Below are positions 1 through 10,837 of a DNA stretch of 64,000 nt, in pieces. The notes under the pieces were generated by a model that ran no database searches, was not told the DNA's origin, and was given only the letters and a program-made list of their open reading frames with translations. The translations under genes and the position numbers were made by a program. The first letter of the stretch is position 1; each line of letters begins with the position of its first letter. Origin of the DNA: Tubulanus polymorphus (Eukaryota; Nemertea; Palaeonemertea; Tubulaniformes; Tubulanidae); contig NC_134032.1 in NCBI RefSeq assembly GCF_964204645.1, positions 16,368,775 through 16,432,774 of the forward strand. Direction: 5' to 3'.

Positions 1-1204
1 GATAAATATTATTTCAATAAAACTGAATGAATGAAATACACGCTGGGTATTCTATAGATTCGAGTAGAACTGTGGTTTGTTTGTTTTTCTCCTATCTGAA
101 GGTCAGAACAAATTTTTCAATGATATTTTTAACCTAGTCGATAGCAGCACAGATGATCCATCATTTTGAGATAGTGAGTACCATAACGCTACCACCAGTA
201 CAGCGAACCGGGGTTGTTTAGTCAAATCATACCTGCCATCCGTTAGTTCTTATGTACATAAGTATGCCGCTATATTTAACGGGACTGACTTAGGTTATTT
301 TTAATACCTCACATTGGTGTGTTACAGGTATAATACAACCACTGTGAACTGTATCTACCGCTACCGTATCTCAACGTACATATAAAATATTGCGTGCATA
401 ACATACATGAAATTGTAAGTCAAATGTTTGGATCTTTGCTGCAAAACGAAAATTATTTGACGAAAAAATTGATAGTTTCACTATAGATTAAATTTGCTCA
501 GGGTCCAGTTCTAAAGTTATTTACCTGACTCGAGGCTTTAGAATACGTGAATTTCTTATTGCCAATTATATATTATATATAGTCAATCTTTAACAGATAA
601 AAGTAGAATGCCAGGTAGCAGTTGCTGAAAGTTGGTTCAACCAAAAAGTGGCATCGTGACAGTAAAACTAAATTGCTATCCATTGGAAGCGTGGCTATAA
701 ACAAAACTGTTTTAAAATTCTCAATTACAGTTTACCTCGCAAAAACATAATATATAACATATTGGACATAAACACTGTTAGAATTGCTTTGATCATATAA
801 TTAATGAATTCTGCTTGAAATTCTTCAACGATTTTATAGAAATTACTGAAAAGCTAGTTTTTGCTGGAAAATTCTATGTTTTTTTTCACTAAACGCAAAT
901 TCAGCGATATAAGACGTGAGTTGTTAATATATGACGTCACGACTACTGGCGCTCCTGTGTGAAGCTGTCAGACGATGATATGATGTATTTTGATTAGGAT
1001 GATATATCAACATTAACAAACATTTTAATCTTGTTTTTGTTCGCAGAATCTGAGCTGAGGCAGCAATGCGCATAATATGTAAGATTAATTTAGAGAATCA
1101 TATCACCTAAAATATTCATCTTTATGTTCTAATTGTACTATCCTTTTTGTGGGAAAATAGCGCGTAAGGAATTGCCTCTGAAAATGCCTGATAATAGAGT
1201 CTGA
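1..1204. other. No gene seen; presumed MTCL-like intron or 3' region
   Basis: AT-rich sequence without a convincing exon, long ORF or tandem repeat. It lies 3' of the first large exon of the minus-strand MTCL-like gene, so it is most simply intron. A short stretch near 620-720 resembles the inner part of the MITE at 9199-9327 (AGTTGCTGAAAGTTGGTT) but is too degraded to delimit. Confidence 0.4.
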
Positions 1205-1480
1205 TTAAGGGGACAGTCACCTCTCCTGATTGGTCACCACAGCGCTATTCGGTCACCCACCAGATTGATCAGACGAACTTACAAAGCTCGTCTGTCACTA
1301 CTGGTATATGGCCTAAGGGTTAGTGTGCTCGGCTGGCATGCTGGTGGTATCAGGTTCGAGTCCTGCTAGGGTTAGGGTTACGGCCGAGCTCAGGTTCGAG
1401 TCCTGCTAGGGTTAGGGTTACGGCCGAGCGAGGGTTCCAGTCCTGCTAGGGTTAGGGTTACGGCTGAGCAAGGATTTAGC
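1205..1480 (+). mobile_element. tRNA-derived SINE with telomere-like tail (copy 1)
   Basis: The element has a degenerate box A (about 1303-1323) and a perfect box B, GGTTCGAGTCC, at 1353-1363, typical of a tRNA-type RNA polymerase III promoter. It is preceded by a head (TCACC...GACGAACTTACAAAGCTC) also present upstream of the copies near 14.7, 32.6 and 59.4 kb. The 3' part is a threefold repeat containing TAGGGTTAGGGTTA. It does not fold as a functional tRNA: the acceptor and anticodon arms are not paired. Confidence 0.75.
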
Positions 1481-1934
1481 CTGATTGAGGACGTTCTATT
1501 TTATTTCCCGATTGTGCCTGAGACGCCCATTTCTTGTTTTTTGCAAGTGCTAATTTTACAATTTTGAAGACAATAAGTGGTAAATACAACTTCACAAAAT
1601 GTTACATATTGAATTGAGATTCAGTAAGTGTCGGGTGAATACTCGCAGCTCAGTGAGGATAGGTTTATACCTAGGATTAGTCAGACAGTTTATAAACAGC
1701 ATTATCAAAGGAAGTCAGAATTAAAATCAACAGTTTAAAACTTATGAAGTTCTTCAAAGTAGAAATAGCCAAACATCTTCAGGGAGGCGAGTAATAAATA
1801 CCAAGCGGTTAACCTCAAGTCTTAAACAACATCCTGCGAAATAAGGTGGTTTAAAGGTGAACCCACTTTCAGATTGTGGCTATTTTGGTTATGTTTGAAT
1901 CAATATTACAGCGAAACTGACAGCGACAATAATT

Positions 1935-2776
1935 GTGTCTATGAATTATCCAAATGATGACTTACACTTAGTTAATTGAATTAGAAATACAAATTGAGAC
2001 TCCAAAAATAGAGATGACTTCAGTAATGTGACGACTTATCCAAATGATGACTTACACTTAGTGAATTGAATTAGAAATACAAATTGAGACTCAAAAATAG
2101 AGATGACTTCAGTAATGTGACGACTTATCCAAATGATGACTTACACTTAGTGAATTGAATTAGAAATACAAATTGAGACCCAAAAAATAGAGATGACTTC
2201 AGTAATGTGACGACTTATCCAAATGATGACTTACACTTAGTTAATTGAACTAGAAATACAAATTGAGACTCAAAACTAGAGATGACTTCAGTAATGTGAC
2301 GACTTATCCAAATGATGACTTACACTTAGTTAATTGAACTAGAAATACAAATTGAGACTCAAAAATAGAGATGACTTCAGTAATGTGACGACTTATCCAA
2401 ATGATGACTTACACTTAGTTAATTGAACTAGAAATACAAATTGAGACTCAAAACTAGAGATGACTTCAGTAATGTGACGACTTATCCAAATGATGACTTA
2501 CACTTAGTGAATAGAATTAGAAATATAAATCGAGACTCAAAAATAGAGATGATTTCAGTAATGTAACGACTTATCCAAATGATGACTTACACTTAGTGAA
2601 TTGAATTAGAAATATAAATCGAGACTCAAAAATAGAGATGATTTCAGTAATGTAACGACTTATCCAAATGATGACTTACACTTAGTAAACTGAATTAGAA
2701 ATATAAATCGAGATCAATTGAAGTTCGTATAAAAATAAAGATTCAAAGATTAGAGATGACTCCAGTAATTGTGACT
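1935..2776. repeat. 89-bp minisatellite abutting an MTCL-like splice donor
   Basis: About nine to ten tandem copies of an 89-bp unit marked by CCAAATGATGACTTACAC (first at about 1949) and AGAGATGACTTCAGTAATGT. The right end runs into the first intron bases of the minus-strand MTCL-like gene: the sequence next to the splice donor (2750-2781, AGAGATGACTCCAGTAATTG) is itself a divergent unit. The array therefore appears to have grown from the 5' end of the intron. Confidence 0.85.
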
Positions 2777-2781
2777 CTTAC

Positions 2782-4047
2782 CTCGTTTTTAATTCTTTCT
2801 ATTTGTGATTGTAAGGTTTTTCGTTCATTTTCCGACGTCCTCAACGAATCCTTCATCTTATCGTTTTCTTCCTCGTATTTCGCTCTTTTCTCCTCTATAA
2901 ACTCCAACTCGTCGTGAAGACGAACCGAAACTTCTTTCGCCATCTTCAACTCTTCCTCCAGTTCAGCGATATGCAGGTGTTCATCGGTCGACTCGTATTG
3001 CGACTCCATTTTTCGGACCCGTTCCTCCAATTCGGAGCGCTCCACTTCTACCTGGTCATTACGTCGCTCCGATTTACGAAGTTTGAATTGCAAAATACGA
3101 CAATTTTTCGCCGTGGCTTCCAACTCTTTTTGCAGTTCACGAAACGCCATTGCGTCCTCCTCGTCCCGAAAGTTATCGTGCATCTCCTCCATCTCAAGAC
3201 GCACATCTTCCATCTCATTTTTCAACTCATCATTCTCATCTCTGAGAATCTCACAGATTTGTTCGGCCTCGTAATAACGCTGTTTTAATTCGCTGATATC
3301 CATTACTCGCTCGTTGTCACCGGTAACGATATCATCCTCGCCTCCCTGAGGTAGTTTCAGACGGTCCTGTAACCGGCGATTCTCCTCCTCCAGACTCTGA
3401 CGTTTCTCCTCCAGCGTCTCGTACCGATGTTTCCAATACTCCAGACGTTTCTCCAAATCTTCAACTTTACCCTCCATTTCGGTAAGTTGCGCGCGCATCT
3501 CTTTGTTTTCTTTCTCCAGACTCTCGCACCTGTCCTCCAACTCGAACAGATCGTCCTCCAACTCCTCTACGTATGTCATATCGATATCCGTCGTCTTCGA
3601 CGACCGACTGTCCGCCGAGCTGTGACGGTCCCGTCGCGTGTCCGAATCCGTGGACGCCATTCTCTCGCGACGGCTCTCGCGCTCACGTGACCGGTTATTA
3701 ACGGCCGTTTTCTGATCACCGCTCATCGTCTGCTCGTCTTGCTCAGTACTACTAGCGCCACCACTGCCACCGTTATTTTTAAACTTCGACGATTCGATGA
3801 CTATCGAACTGCGCAAATCGAGTCCGATATCCGTACCGGAAGTAGTAGATGGTGATGCTATTGATTTGTCCGATGAACCGGAAACAGAAGTTCCCTGTTT
3901 ACGGGCGACGAAGCTCTTAACACCGGCGCCAGCATCTTTTTTACTTACCGCTCCAGAACTGCTCTTATCCGCTTCTACTAAACTATACTTATCCGATTTA
4001 TCACTGATAGATCTGTGAGGAGTTGATAATTTCTGAACGGATGGGGC

Positions 4048-4079
<32 letters not shown>

Positions 4080-5721
4080 ATGCTGCTGCTGATGATGGTA
4101 TTTTACTGGACGCATTTTGACGGTGCATTCGTTCCTGTAACGATGAACTTACTGCGGTAGTTGCGGTTGTAGTTGTCTGGTTAGTTTTATCCACAGGTCG
4201 TCCTTCCCCATCCGTCTCTGCAGTTACCTGTTCATATCTACCTGTAGTTGTCTTATCCTTCGTGTTGCCGCTGCTGCTGCTGCTACTGCTGCTGGTACTG
4301 CTGGTACTACCGCTTCTATTGCTGACATCAGACAGTTTGTTTACATCACATTTAACATTATCCCTTACTGCTGAACTGCTGTTCGTGTTAATACGCTTAG
4401 AATCAGCTGATGAACCTGCTAGCACTTCACGCGTCCCTCCCGAGCCGCTCGTAGCGCCACCTGTTTGACCAGTACAAGTCGCTTTACCTTTAGTCCCCAC
4501 GTTCACATTATCGGGTAGTTTACGCATTTTACTATCGGTACCTATCGATGACGAGGAGTCAGTTTTAACTGCACCTACCCCAGCAGCGCGGAGAGACGAA
4601 CTACCACTCTCACAACCAGTCGGAAGAGATTCTCGTTTTTTATTGTTTTCCGTAGATCCAGATGTTGATTGGTTATTTCTGCTGTTTTTGCTGCTAGCAG
4701 TGGCGTCTTGTGGGGTAGTTCTCCTAGCCGAGCTCACCGGAGGAACATTGTTATACCTTCTCGATGGCGAATCGTTCTGTTTTGTTTGTTGTCTAAACGC
4801 CACCGGAATGTTCACCTTCTTTTTCTGTTGCGGATCACGTGACCCGCCGGCGACCCTCGTATCGCGCGCTTCCGGTACAGAATCTAACGAATGACGTCGT
4901 TTCGTTGTCGAGTCGGTTTTCGTTTTACCGTCCACCACCACGTGATCGGTGACGTGCACCGAATGTCGCCTCTCTGCGGCGCTATCAGCAGTAGTAGAAT
5001 AACCTCCAGACGATAAGTTTGATGATAAAACCGACCGTTTATCAGTGCATGCTTTTAAGCGAGTAGAAACAGCGGTGTAGTCGTCCGCAGCCCGTGTTTT
5101 ACTCTTATCTCTATCCGAATGAAGAGAATATCGACTCGATCTCACCGGTTCTCCACTGGTTATGTCGGTGGTGGTGTCGACAGTTGGTGCTGCACCGACG
5201 CTTTCATCTGAAGCGGAATTCTTTCCGGTGAAAGCCGCTTTATCAAACGGATACGAACTATTTTTGTTGTCTTTTTCACCCGCACTGACTCCACTGACCT
5301 TGCCTTTCAACCCACCGGTGGTTACTCGGTGCACATCAGCCTCACCTGCCGCTGCCTGCTCAACTCCTGACGTCATCGCGCTCGTGTTTCCATTGTTATC
5401 TTTTTCGACGGTTCGATCGGTCACGTGATGACTATCGCCGACTAATGATGTTACGTCGCTCGAGGCGCCGCCTGCCGGTGGATCGGTACGAGTATCCGCG
5501 TTTTCCGGTTGACGTTTCATCCGGGACTGTAGCCGTCTGTTCAGTTTACCCTCATCCTCGTCTCGGCTCGGAGGAGACCGGTCGGCGATGCCTTCGGTTT
5601 TATCCGATGGATGTTCAGATTTCAAACGGAAGCAATGTCGACACCGACCTTTCCTCCAGGCCTGGGGGTCGAACCCCGGACAAACGAGGTCCTCGCTTTC
5701 ACAGTCACTTTTATGACTCAT
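2782..5721 (-). CDS. MTCL/SOGA-type microtubule cross-linking coiled-coil protein, first coding exon (partial gene)
   Basis: One 980-codon exon starts at an ATG at 5721 and ends in phase 0 at a GT donor (2780-2781, GAG|GTAAGA); the gene continues leftwards and is incomplete. Residues 1-37 hold a Cys-rich motif (C14, C27, C30, then FRLKSEH) like the F...K.C..CF motif of MPRIP-type cytoskeletal proteins. Residues about 40-700 are Ser/Thr-rich and disordered, with a short poly-Ala. Residues about 710-980 are an acidic heptad coiled coil including ILRDENDELKNEMEDVRLEM, NCRILQFKLRKSERR and AKEVSVRLHDELEFIEEKRA. These match the conserved coiled coil of vertebrate MTCL1/SOGA1/SOGA3, which bundle and stabilise microtubules at Golgi and cortex. 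Family assignment rests on remembered sequence. An alternative start further in cannot be excluded, but the Cys motif favours this one. Confidence 0.85.
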
Positions 5722-5942
5722 AACTATTCACGCTGTGACGCGACGCTAACCGTTTCCGTAAAGTTAGAGACAAACTATCGAACTGTAAAATAAATTCAAA
5801 ATAGCTGCCAGGCAGCCAGTCCGCTGTAACTACGCAATGAATACAGTACGTACGAACGTTTAAATCGTGATTGTTGTTAAACGTTTACGTGAAATCAATC
5901 CGTGAGTTTGCGCAGTACGCGTACTGTATCGGAGAGACGACT

Positions 5943-6013
5943 GGGAGTAGAGGAGGGAGAGAGAGAGAGGGAGAGAGAGAGAGAGGGAGAGAGGGAGGGA
6001 GAGGGAGAGAGAG
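5943..6013. repeat. GA-rich microsatellite
   Basis: Run of GAGAGA and GAGGGA units, about 70 bp, in the 5' flank of the MTCL-like gene. Confidence 0.9.
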
Positions 6014-6619
6014 GCTAATCCGCCCGATGAAATCCGGGCTACGTGCTGATATATAGTACTGGTGTGCGTACGCGCTAGTATTTAGAAAGAATGCGTTCGC
6101 GCAGATAAATTCCCAGGTGCGAGAGACAAGTGAGTGAAATATATGCTCACAATAGATAACAACAAATTATTACGATTTAGGTATCCACACTTGATCCACC
6201 CGCGATCCGCTGATCCACAGACGATCGATTTCTTCGATAACTTTTCTATTTATAAAACCGATGATATTCACGTGAATGGTTCAAAGTATAGACAGGTAAA
6301 AACTAACAATCAAACAGTGACGGATGAAATATATCTACAGCGCATCAACACGAACCTGATATTTCATCATTTATAAGTCGTAAACTTGATCCGGTGATTT
6401 CTACAAATGTCGTCTTATTTCGCACCACTGACGGTCTGTATGGGCAGAAACCGAATAAGGCGTAAATTCTCTTCATACAGAAATCATACGAACGAATACA
6501 ACGTTGCTGTCAAGTTATGAAGAAAATATTTCCAAAATCTTCGCTTAGTTGTTCTTCCAGGTCCAGAATTAATATCATCGCCGCAAGAAACTTATACTGA
6601 AATCCGCGCACCAGCCGCC

Positions 6620-6636
6620 CACGTGATCAGCACGTG
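6620..6636. promoter_or_regulatory. Paired E-boxes CACGTG-N5-CACGTG
   Basis: Two perfect palindromic CACGTG hexamers separated by five bases, about 11 bp centre to centre, in a CpG-rich stretch about 0.9 kb upstream of the MTCL-like start. Each is followed by GA, as in sites of MiT/TFE or USF-type bHLH-zip factors. Binding is inferred only. Confidence 0.35.
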
Positions 6637-7164
6637 ACCGTCGTCAGCGGTCGCCTGGTTCGGGACGAGGAGAGGACGCGACACGTCGAACCGCGCCCGA
6701 GTTTAAACTGCAAATAGATGAATACAACAGCGAATAAATAAGCGAGTTTCTCACACACCTAACCCACAACCATCACCACACACTTCATCCCAAACTATCA
6801 CCTAAAACATGTCAATATCATACTAACAGTAACTATCTCTTACATGCCAAGACTTAATCACGTGTGATCACTCTATCTGAACCTGTTAGTGTAGTACTGT
6901 ATTTCAGTCGAGTCAGAAGAGAAAAAAAACTGGCGTTAACTTCGTCTTATCGGTGAGAATTTTTATATTCATCATCAGAAGAAGGGGTAGAAATTATTTA
7001 ATCTTTGTTTGTAAGATAAACAGATATCAGTTCAGTCTTTCCTGCAGCGGCGGCAGCGGCAGCAGCAGCAACAGCGGCAGCGGCGGCGGTGGCGGTGGCG
7101 AGTAGACCATAGAATGATATCTATAAGTTATAAATAAGTTTTATGATAATAAGTTTTATACAGG

Positions 7165-7300
7165 CATTAGACCAGTCACCATACTGACCAGAAAAACTAA
7201 CGACGTCAGTCACTACTGGTTTATGGTCTAGTGGTTAGCACGCTCGCCTGGCATGCTGGATGTAGCGAGTTCGAGTCCCGCAGGTCATCTCCGATTTATG
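7165..7300 (+). mobile_element. tRNA-derived SINE (copy 2, without telomere-like tail)
   Basis: Box A TGGTCTAGTGGTTAG at 7224-7238 and box B-like GAGTTCGAGTCCC at about 7267-7279, preceded by the family head (CAGTCAC...GACCAGAAAAACTAAC). The tail diverges soon after box B and lacks TTAGGG units. Of the copies this is closest to an intact tRNA-like head. Confidence 0.75.
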
Positions 7301-7560
7301 GCTATCTGGCCGGTTCCCTTCAATTATTCCTCATTCCTTATTTTTTCGAAAAGATATTTCAAAAACTATTTAGAATTTTTTTTTAAATTTGATGTTGAAA
7401 CTAAGAAGATATTTAGATAATTGGGTGCTTATAAAAATTAAATTCTAATTTCATATTCATAATCCAATTTTACCAACACAATTATCAAGCAGCTCTTCTT
7501 TCATAAAATCAATCACGTGTTAATAATAATCAGTATAATTCTTCAATGTTAATGTAGTTT

Positions 7561-7592
7561 ATGTTGGCTGGTGCTGCTGCTGCTGGTGCTGG

Positions 7593-7681
<89 letters not shown>

Positions 7682-7737
7682 ATGCTGCTGCTGATGCTGC
7701 TGCTGCTGATGCTGGTGGTGCTGGTACTGCTGGTAGA
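7561..7737. repeat. Long CTG/CAG trinucleotide repeat
   Basis: About 180 bp of GCT units with an uninterrupted core of roughly 30 units (about 7590-7681), flanked by GGT and GAT interruptions. All frames are open, which yields spurious poly-Ala, poly-Leu and poly-Ser ORFs. Confidence 0.97.
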
Positions 7738-7949
7738 TTCTGTGTGGAGGAATGCTAGTTGCAGATAGACACGCAATGTTTTACTGATGTAAATCAGAGC
7801 GTGATTCAGTCCAGAGTAAAAATAGACTCGACGAGATATATATAATTTCTAGCAGGGAGAGATGGTTTCTCAATATCTCGAACGCGGGGTAAAACTGCAG
7901 CCCGGGATACACAGTTCGATAGAGATCTGTAAAAACTGAGTCTAGAGCA

Positions 7950-8760
7950 TTGTGGAACCGGGTTCACAATTGTGGAAATGGAACCAGAAGTGTAAACTTG
8001 CTCTAGGACTGAGGAATTGGGTCCAGAAGATTGTGGAACTGGGTTCAGAACTGTGGAACTGGGTTCAGTACTGTGGAACTGGGTTCAGTACCTGTGGAAC
8101 TGGGTTCAGATCTGTGCAACTGGGTTCAGTACTGTGGAACTGGGTTCAGAACTGTGGAACTGGGTTCAGAACTGTGGAACTGGGTTCATTACTCAGGAAC
8201 TGGGTTCAGTACTGTGGAACTGGGCTCAGTACTGTGGAACTGGGTTCAGTACTGTGGAACTGGGTTCAGTACTCAGGAACTGGGTTCAGTACTGTAGAAC
8301 TGGGCTCAGTACTGTGGAACTGGGTTCAGAACTGTGGAACTGGGTTCAGTACTCAGGAACTGGGTTCAGTACTGTAGAACTGGGCTCAGTACTGTGGAAC
8401 TGGGTTCAGTACTGTGGAACTGGGTTCAGTACTGTGGAACTGGGTTCAGTACTCAGGAACTGGGTTCAGTACTGTAGAACTGGGCTCAGTACTGTGGAAC
8501 TGGGTTCAGTACTGTGGAACTGGGTTCAGTACTGTAGAACTGGGCTCAGTACTGTGGAACTGGGTTCAGTACTGTGGAACTGGGTTCAGTACTCAGGAAC
8601 TGGGTTCAGTACTGTAGAACTGGGCTCAGTACTGTGGAACTGGGTTCAGAACTGTGGAACTGGGTTCATTACTCAGGAACTGGGTTCAGTACTGTGGAAC
8701 TGCATCCAGAAGATTGTGGAACTGGGTCCAGAAATTTACTCCCAGACCGAGGAACTGGGT
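7950..8760. repeat. 20-bp minisatellite with GTGGAACTGGGTTC core
   Basis: About 35 copies of a 20-bp unit (AACTGTGGAACTGGGTTCAG), with regular variant units carrying CTCAGGAACTGG or CTGTAGAACTGGGCT. The edges are degenerate. No forward frame has a stop within the unit, so several overlapping 60-260 codon ORFs arise that are not genes. The core is shared with the arrays at 35.0, 55.1 and 61.6 kb. Confidence 0.97.
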
Positions 8761-8799
8761 CTGGGAGTTCGGAATTTGGTTCAAGGATGTCGGAGTTGA

Positions 8800-9198
8800 A
8801 TGTATGAAATCTATCTTTAGATAGAGAGTCAATAATCGATAAGTCTACAACAGAAACACAACTAAAACAAAATTCATCCTCGAGAATATCGTGAAATATG
8901 TGTATTTTATGATGTATGTGAGTAAATGATCGAATGCTATTGAAGGATCTATGTTTGTTTGAAATGGATCTGTGTTTGAACGCCGGCAGTGCGGTGTCCT
9001 CCCCTCCCCCTCTCCCTCCCCCCTCTCCCCCTCCCTCATAAACCAGTCCCGCTAGTCAGTGAAATCCCGGTGCTTTAGTATTTTGAAGTACTGAACGCTT
9101 TTTAGCTCTCAACACGCATTAAGTGCTCTCATTTAAAATCGCTACACAACAGTTACCACTGCTGAGCCTGTTTCCCACCATATATTTCAAAATAACCA
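8800..9198. other. No gene seen
   Basis: Contains a short C/T-rich stretch (9000-9035) and unremarkable AT-rich sequence; no feature supported. Confidence 0.4.
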
Positions 9199-9327
9199 GG
9201 GGCCAGTTGCTCAAAAGTTGGTTACAGTTAACCAGTGGATAGTTGACATAGTGACTATTGAAATATCATTGTTGCTATAGTATTTATCCGCCGGTTATCT
9301 TTAACCAACTTTTGAGCAACTGGCCCC
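9199..9327. mobile_element. 129-bp MITE (family A), intact inverted ends
   Basis: The left end GGGGCCAGTTGCTCAAAAGT is repeated inverted at the right end (ACTTTTGAGCAACTGGCCCC), and the complementarity extends inwards through GGTTA...TAACC. There is no coding capacity. A diverged copy is at 46413-46545 and a half copy near 55449-55520. Confidence 0.85.
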
Positions 9328-9839
9328 AGAACTCCATTCTTATCATCGAATGGAATTTTTCCAAAACGAAATTGCCAGTAAGTTGAGAATATTCAACGAC
9401 GTTCCGGGGAATCCCCGAGGATTCCCGGGAAAGCGGGCGCCATCTGTAGCGTAAACTGCGTACCAAGAGAAATAGTACGACGATAGAAGCCTAAAGTTCC
9501 TGGAAAAAATGGCTGACTCAATTTGCCCACTATGACGTCATCACTTCGAGATCGTTATCGATATATACATATAAGACATTTAATGACGGTGGCGTAGGGA
9601 GTTGAAAATATACACTTACCTAAATAGACAGGTGTGACGTGTGGTGCGCGCGCAGTCGGTATCTGTCTACTACAGGTATCTCATAGCTGCCCTGGTTATA
9701 TAACTATATTCATGCATCATCATAACACATTTACCACTGACTGACTGATTGCAACGGCTGGTGTAAAAATATAGTATCAATATGTTTAACACTAGTGTTA
9801 ATAGATTCCAGTTCACATTTCATATTAATACGAGGTTTA

Positions 9840-10035
9840 AGCTACCGTTGATGTGTTGCAGGGGTTTCAGGTACCGTTGATGTGTTGCAGGGGTTTCCGG
9901 TACCGTTGAGATGTTGCAGGGGTTTAAGCTACCGTTGATGTGTTGCAGGGGTTTCAGGTACCATTGATGTGTTGCAGGGGTTTCAGGTACCGTTGATGTG
10001 TTGCAGGGGTTTCAGGTACCGTTGAGATGTTGCAG
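9840..10035. repeat. 29-bp minisatellite
   Basis: About seven copies of a 29-bp unit containing TACCGTTGATGTGTTGCAGG; single-base variants alternate between GATGTG and GAGATG. Confidence 0.92.
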
Positions 10036-10398
10036 GAGTATCTTTTCAAATAGAAAGTCCAGGATGAAATACTAATGCTTGACAGATTTTGAGAAGCGGC
10101 TTCAATTCTTCTCAACCAGAAAATCAATCAGCTCAATTAAAGGAAGATCAAGACGCATTTTTTTGATACGAAATATATTTCTATGAATTTTCACGTTAAA
10201 TGATATTAAAATCGTTTATATATAAGTGATATATTCATAAATATCAATTCAATAAAATTCAGCAGTTTTTTAGTTATTGTTCAGTTTAACGATGAGATAG
10301 ACAGCCGCAATGTTACTGTGGCAGGTGAGGATAACCGCCGCCTTCTGTGTGGAAGGTTCAGTAAATGATGTAAACCAACAATAGACTGAGTGGTAATT

Positions 10399-10447
10399 AC
10401 GCCATCTGGTGGCATAGACTGGCTGGTAATCACGCCATCTGGTGGCA
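10399..10447 (-). promoter_or_regulatory. Two CTCF-like motifs in a short direct repeat
   Basis: ACGCCATCTGGTGGCA occurs at 10399-10414 and 10432-10447. Its complement TGCCACCAGATGGCGT fits the CTCF core (CCASYAGRKGGC). It lies 0.4 kb beyond the 3' end of the JmjC gene. Binding is inferred only. Confidence 0.3.
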
Positions 10448-10837
10448 TATCGGTATATTCCATTTAATTTTGATGCGTACCTATTTCAAACTAAGACGGC
10501 ATTTTGAATCACGCGAGATTTGAAAGGATTCGATGCGAGAAGATACGAGATTTGGGCGCGGCGGAACGTTTTGGAAACCGCATTCTACCAGTATCTCGTG
10601 GGATCCAAAATGGCTGTCGTTTGAAGCATAAAATGGTGGAATTACACTTGTATTAAGTAGATACATTTTTCGTCGTTGATGAATAAATCAATATCAATAT
10701 AATTGAATGAACGATCAAACATATTTAGGTCCTTATATACAAATATCAATTTGAATAAAGGCTTATCGAGACTAACTATCAATCACGCCATCTAGTGACA
10801 GTTAAGTACAGTTAATTCTACAGACAGGAAACGGATG

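Larger units (their letters stand above)
5722..6930 (-). promoter_or_regulatory. Upstream region of the MTCL-like gene
   Basis: Sequence 5' of the MTCL-like ATG, with many CpGs at 5722-5930 and 6560-6700, in contrast to AT-rich surroundings. It holds a GA microsatellite (5943-6013) and two palindromic E-boxes (6620-6625, 6631-6636). No TATA box is obvious in the first few hundred bases. The transcription start is not determined. Short ORFs here are not supported as genes. Confidence 0.4.

Noticed and set aside
1365-1465. Telomere or chromosome end from TTAGGG-like units
   Set aside because: Only two to three units per block, dispersed and always attached to SINE copies.
7549-7776. Poly-Ser, poly-Ala and poly-Leu ORFs
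   Set aside because: Readings of the CTG/CAG microsatellite in different frames.
7952-8807. Overlapping ORFs of 67-260 codons with a 20-residue period
   Set aside because: They are readings of the 20-bp minisatellite in three frames; no unit contains a stop.
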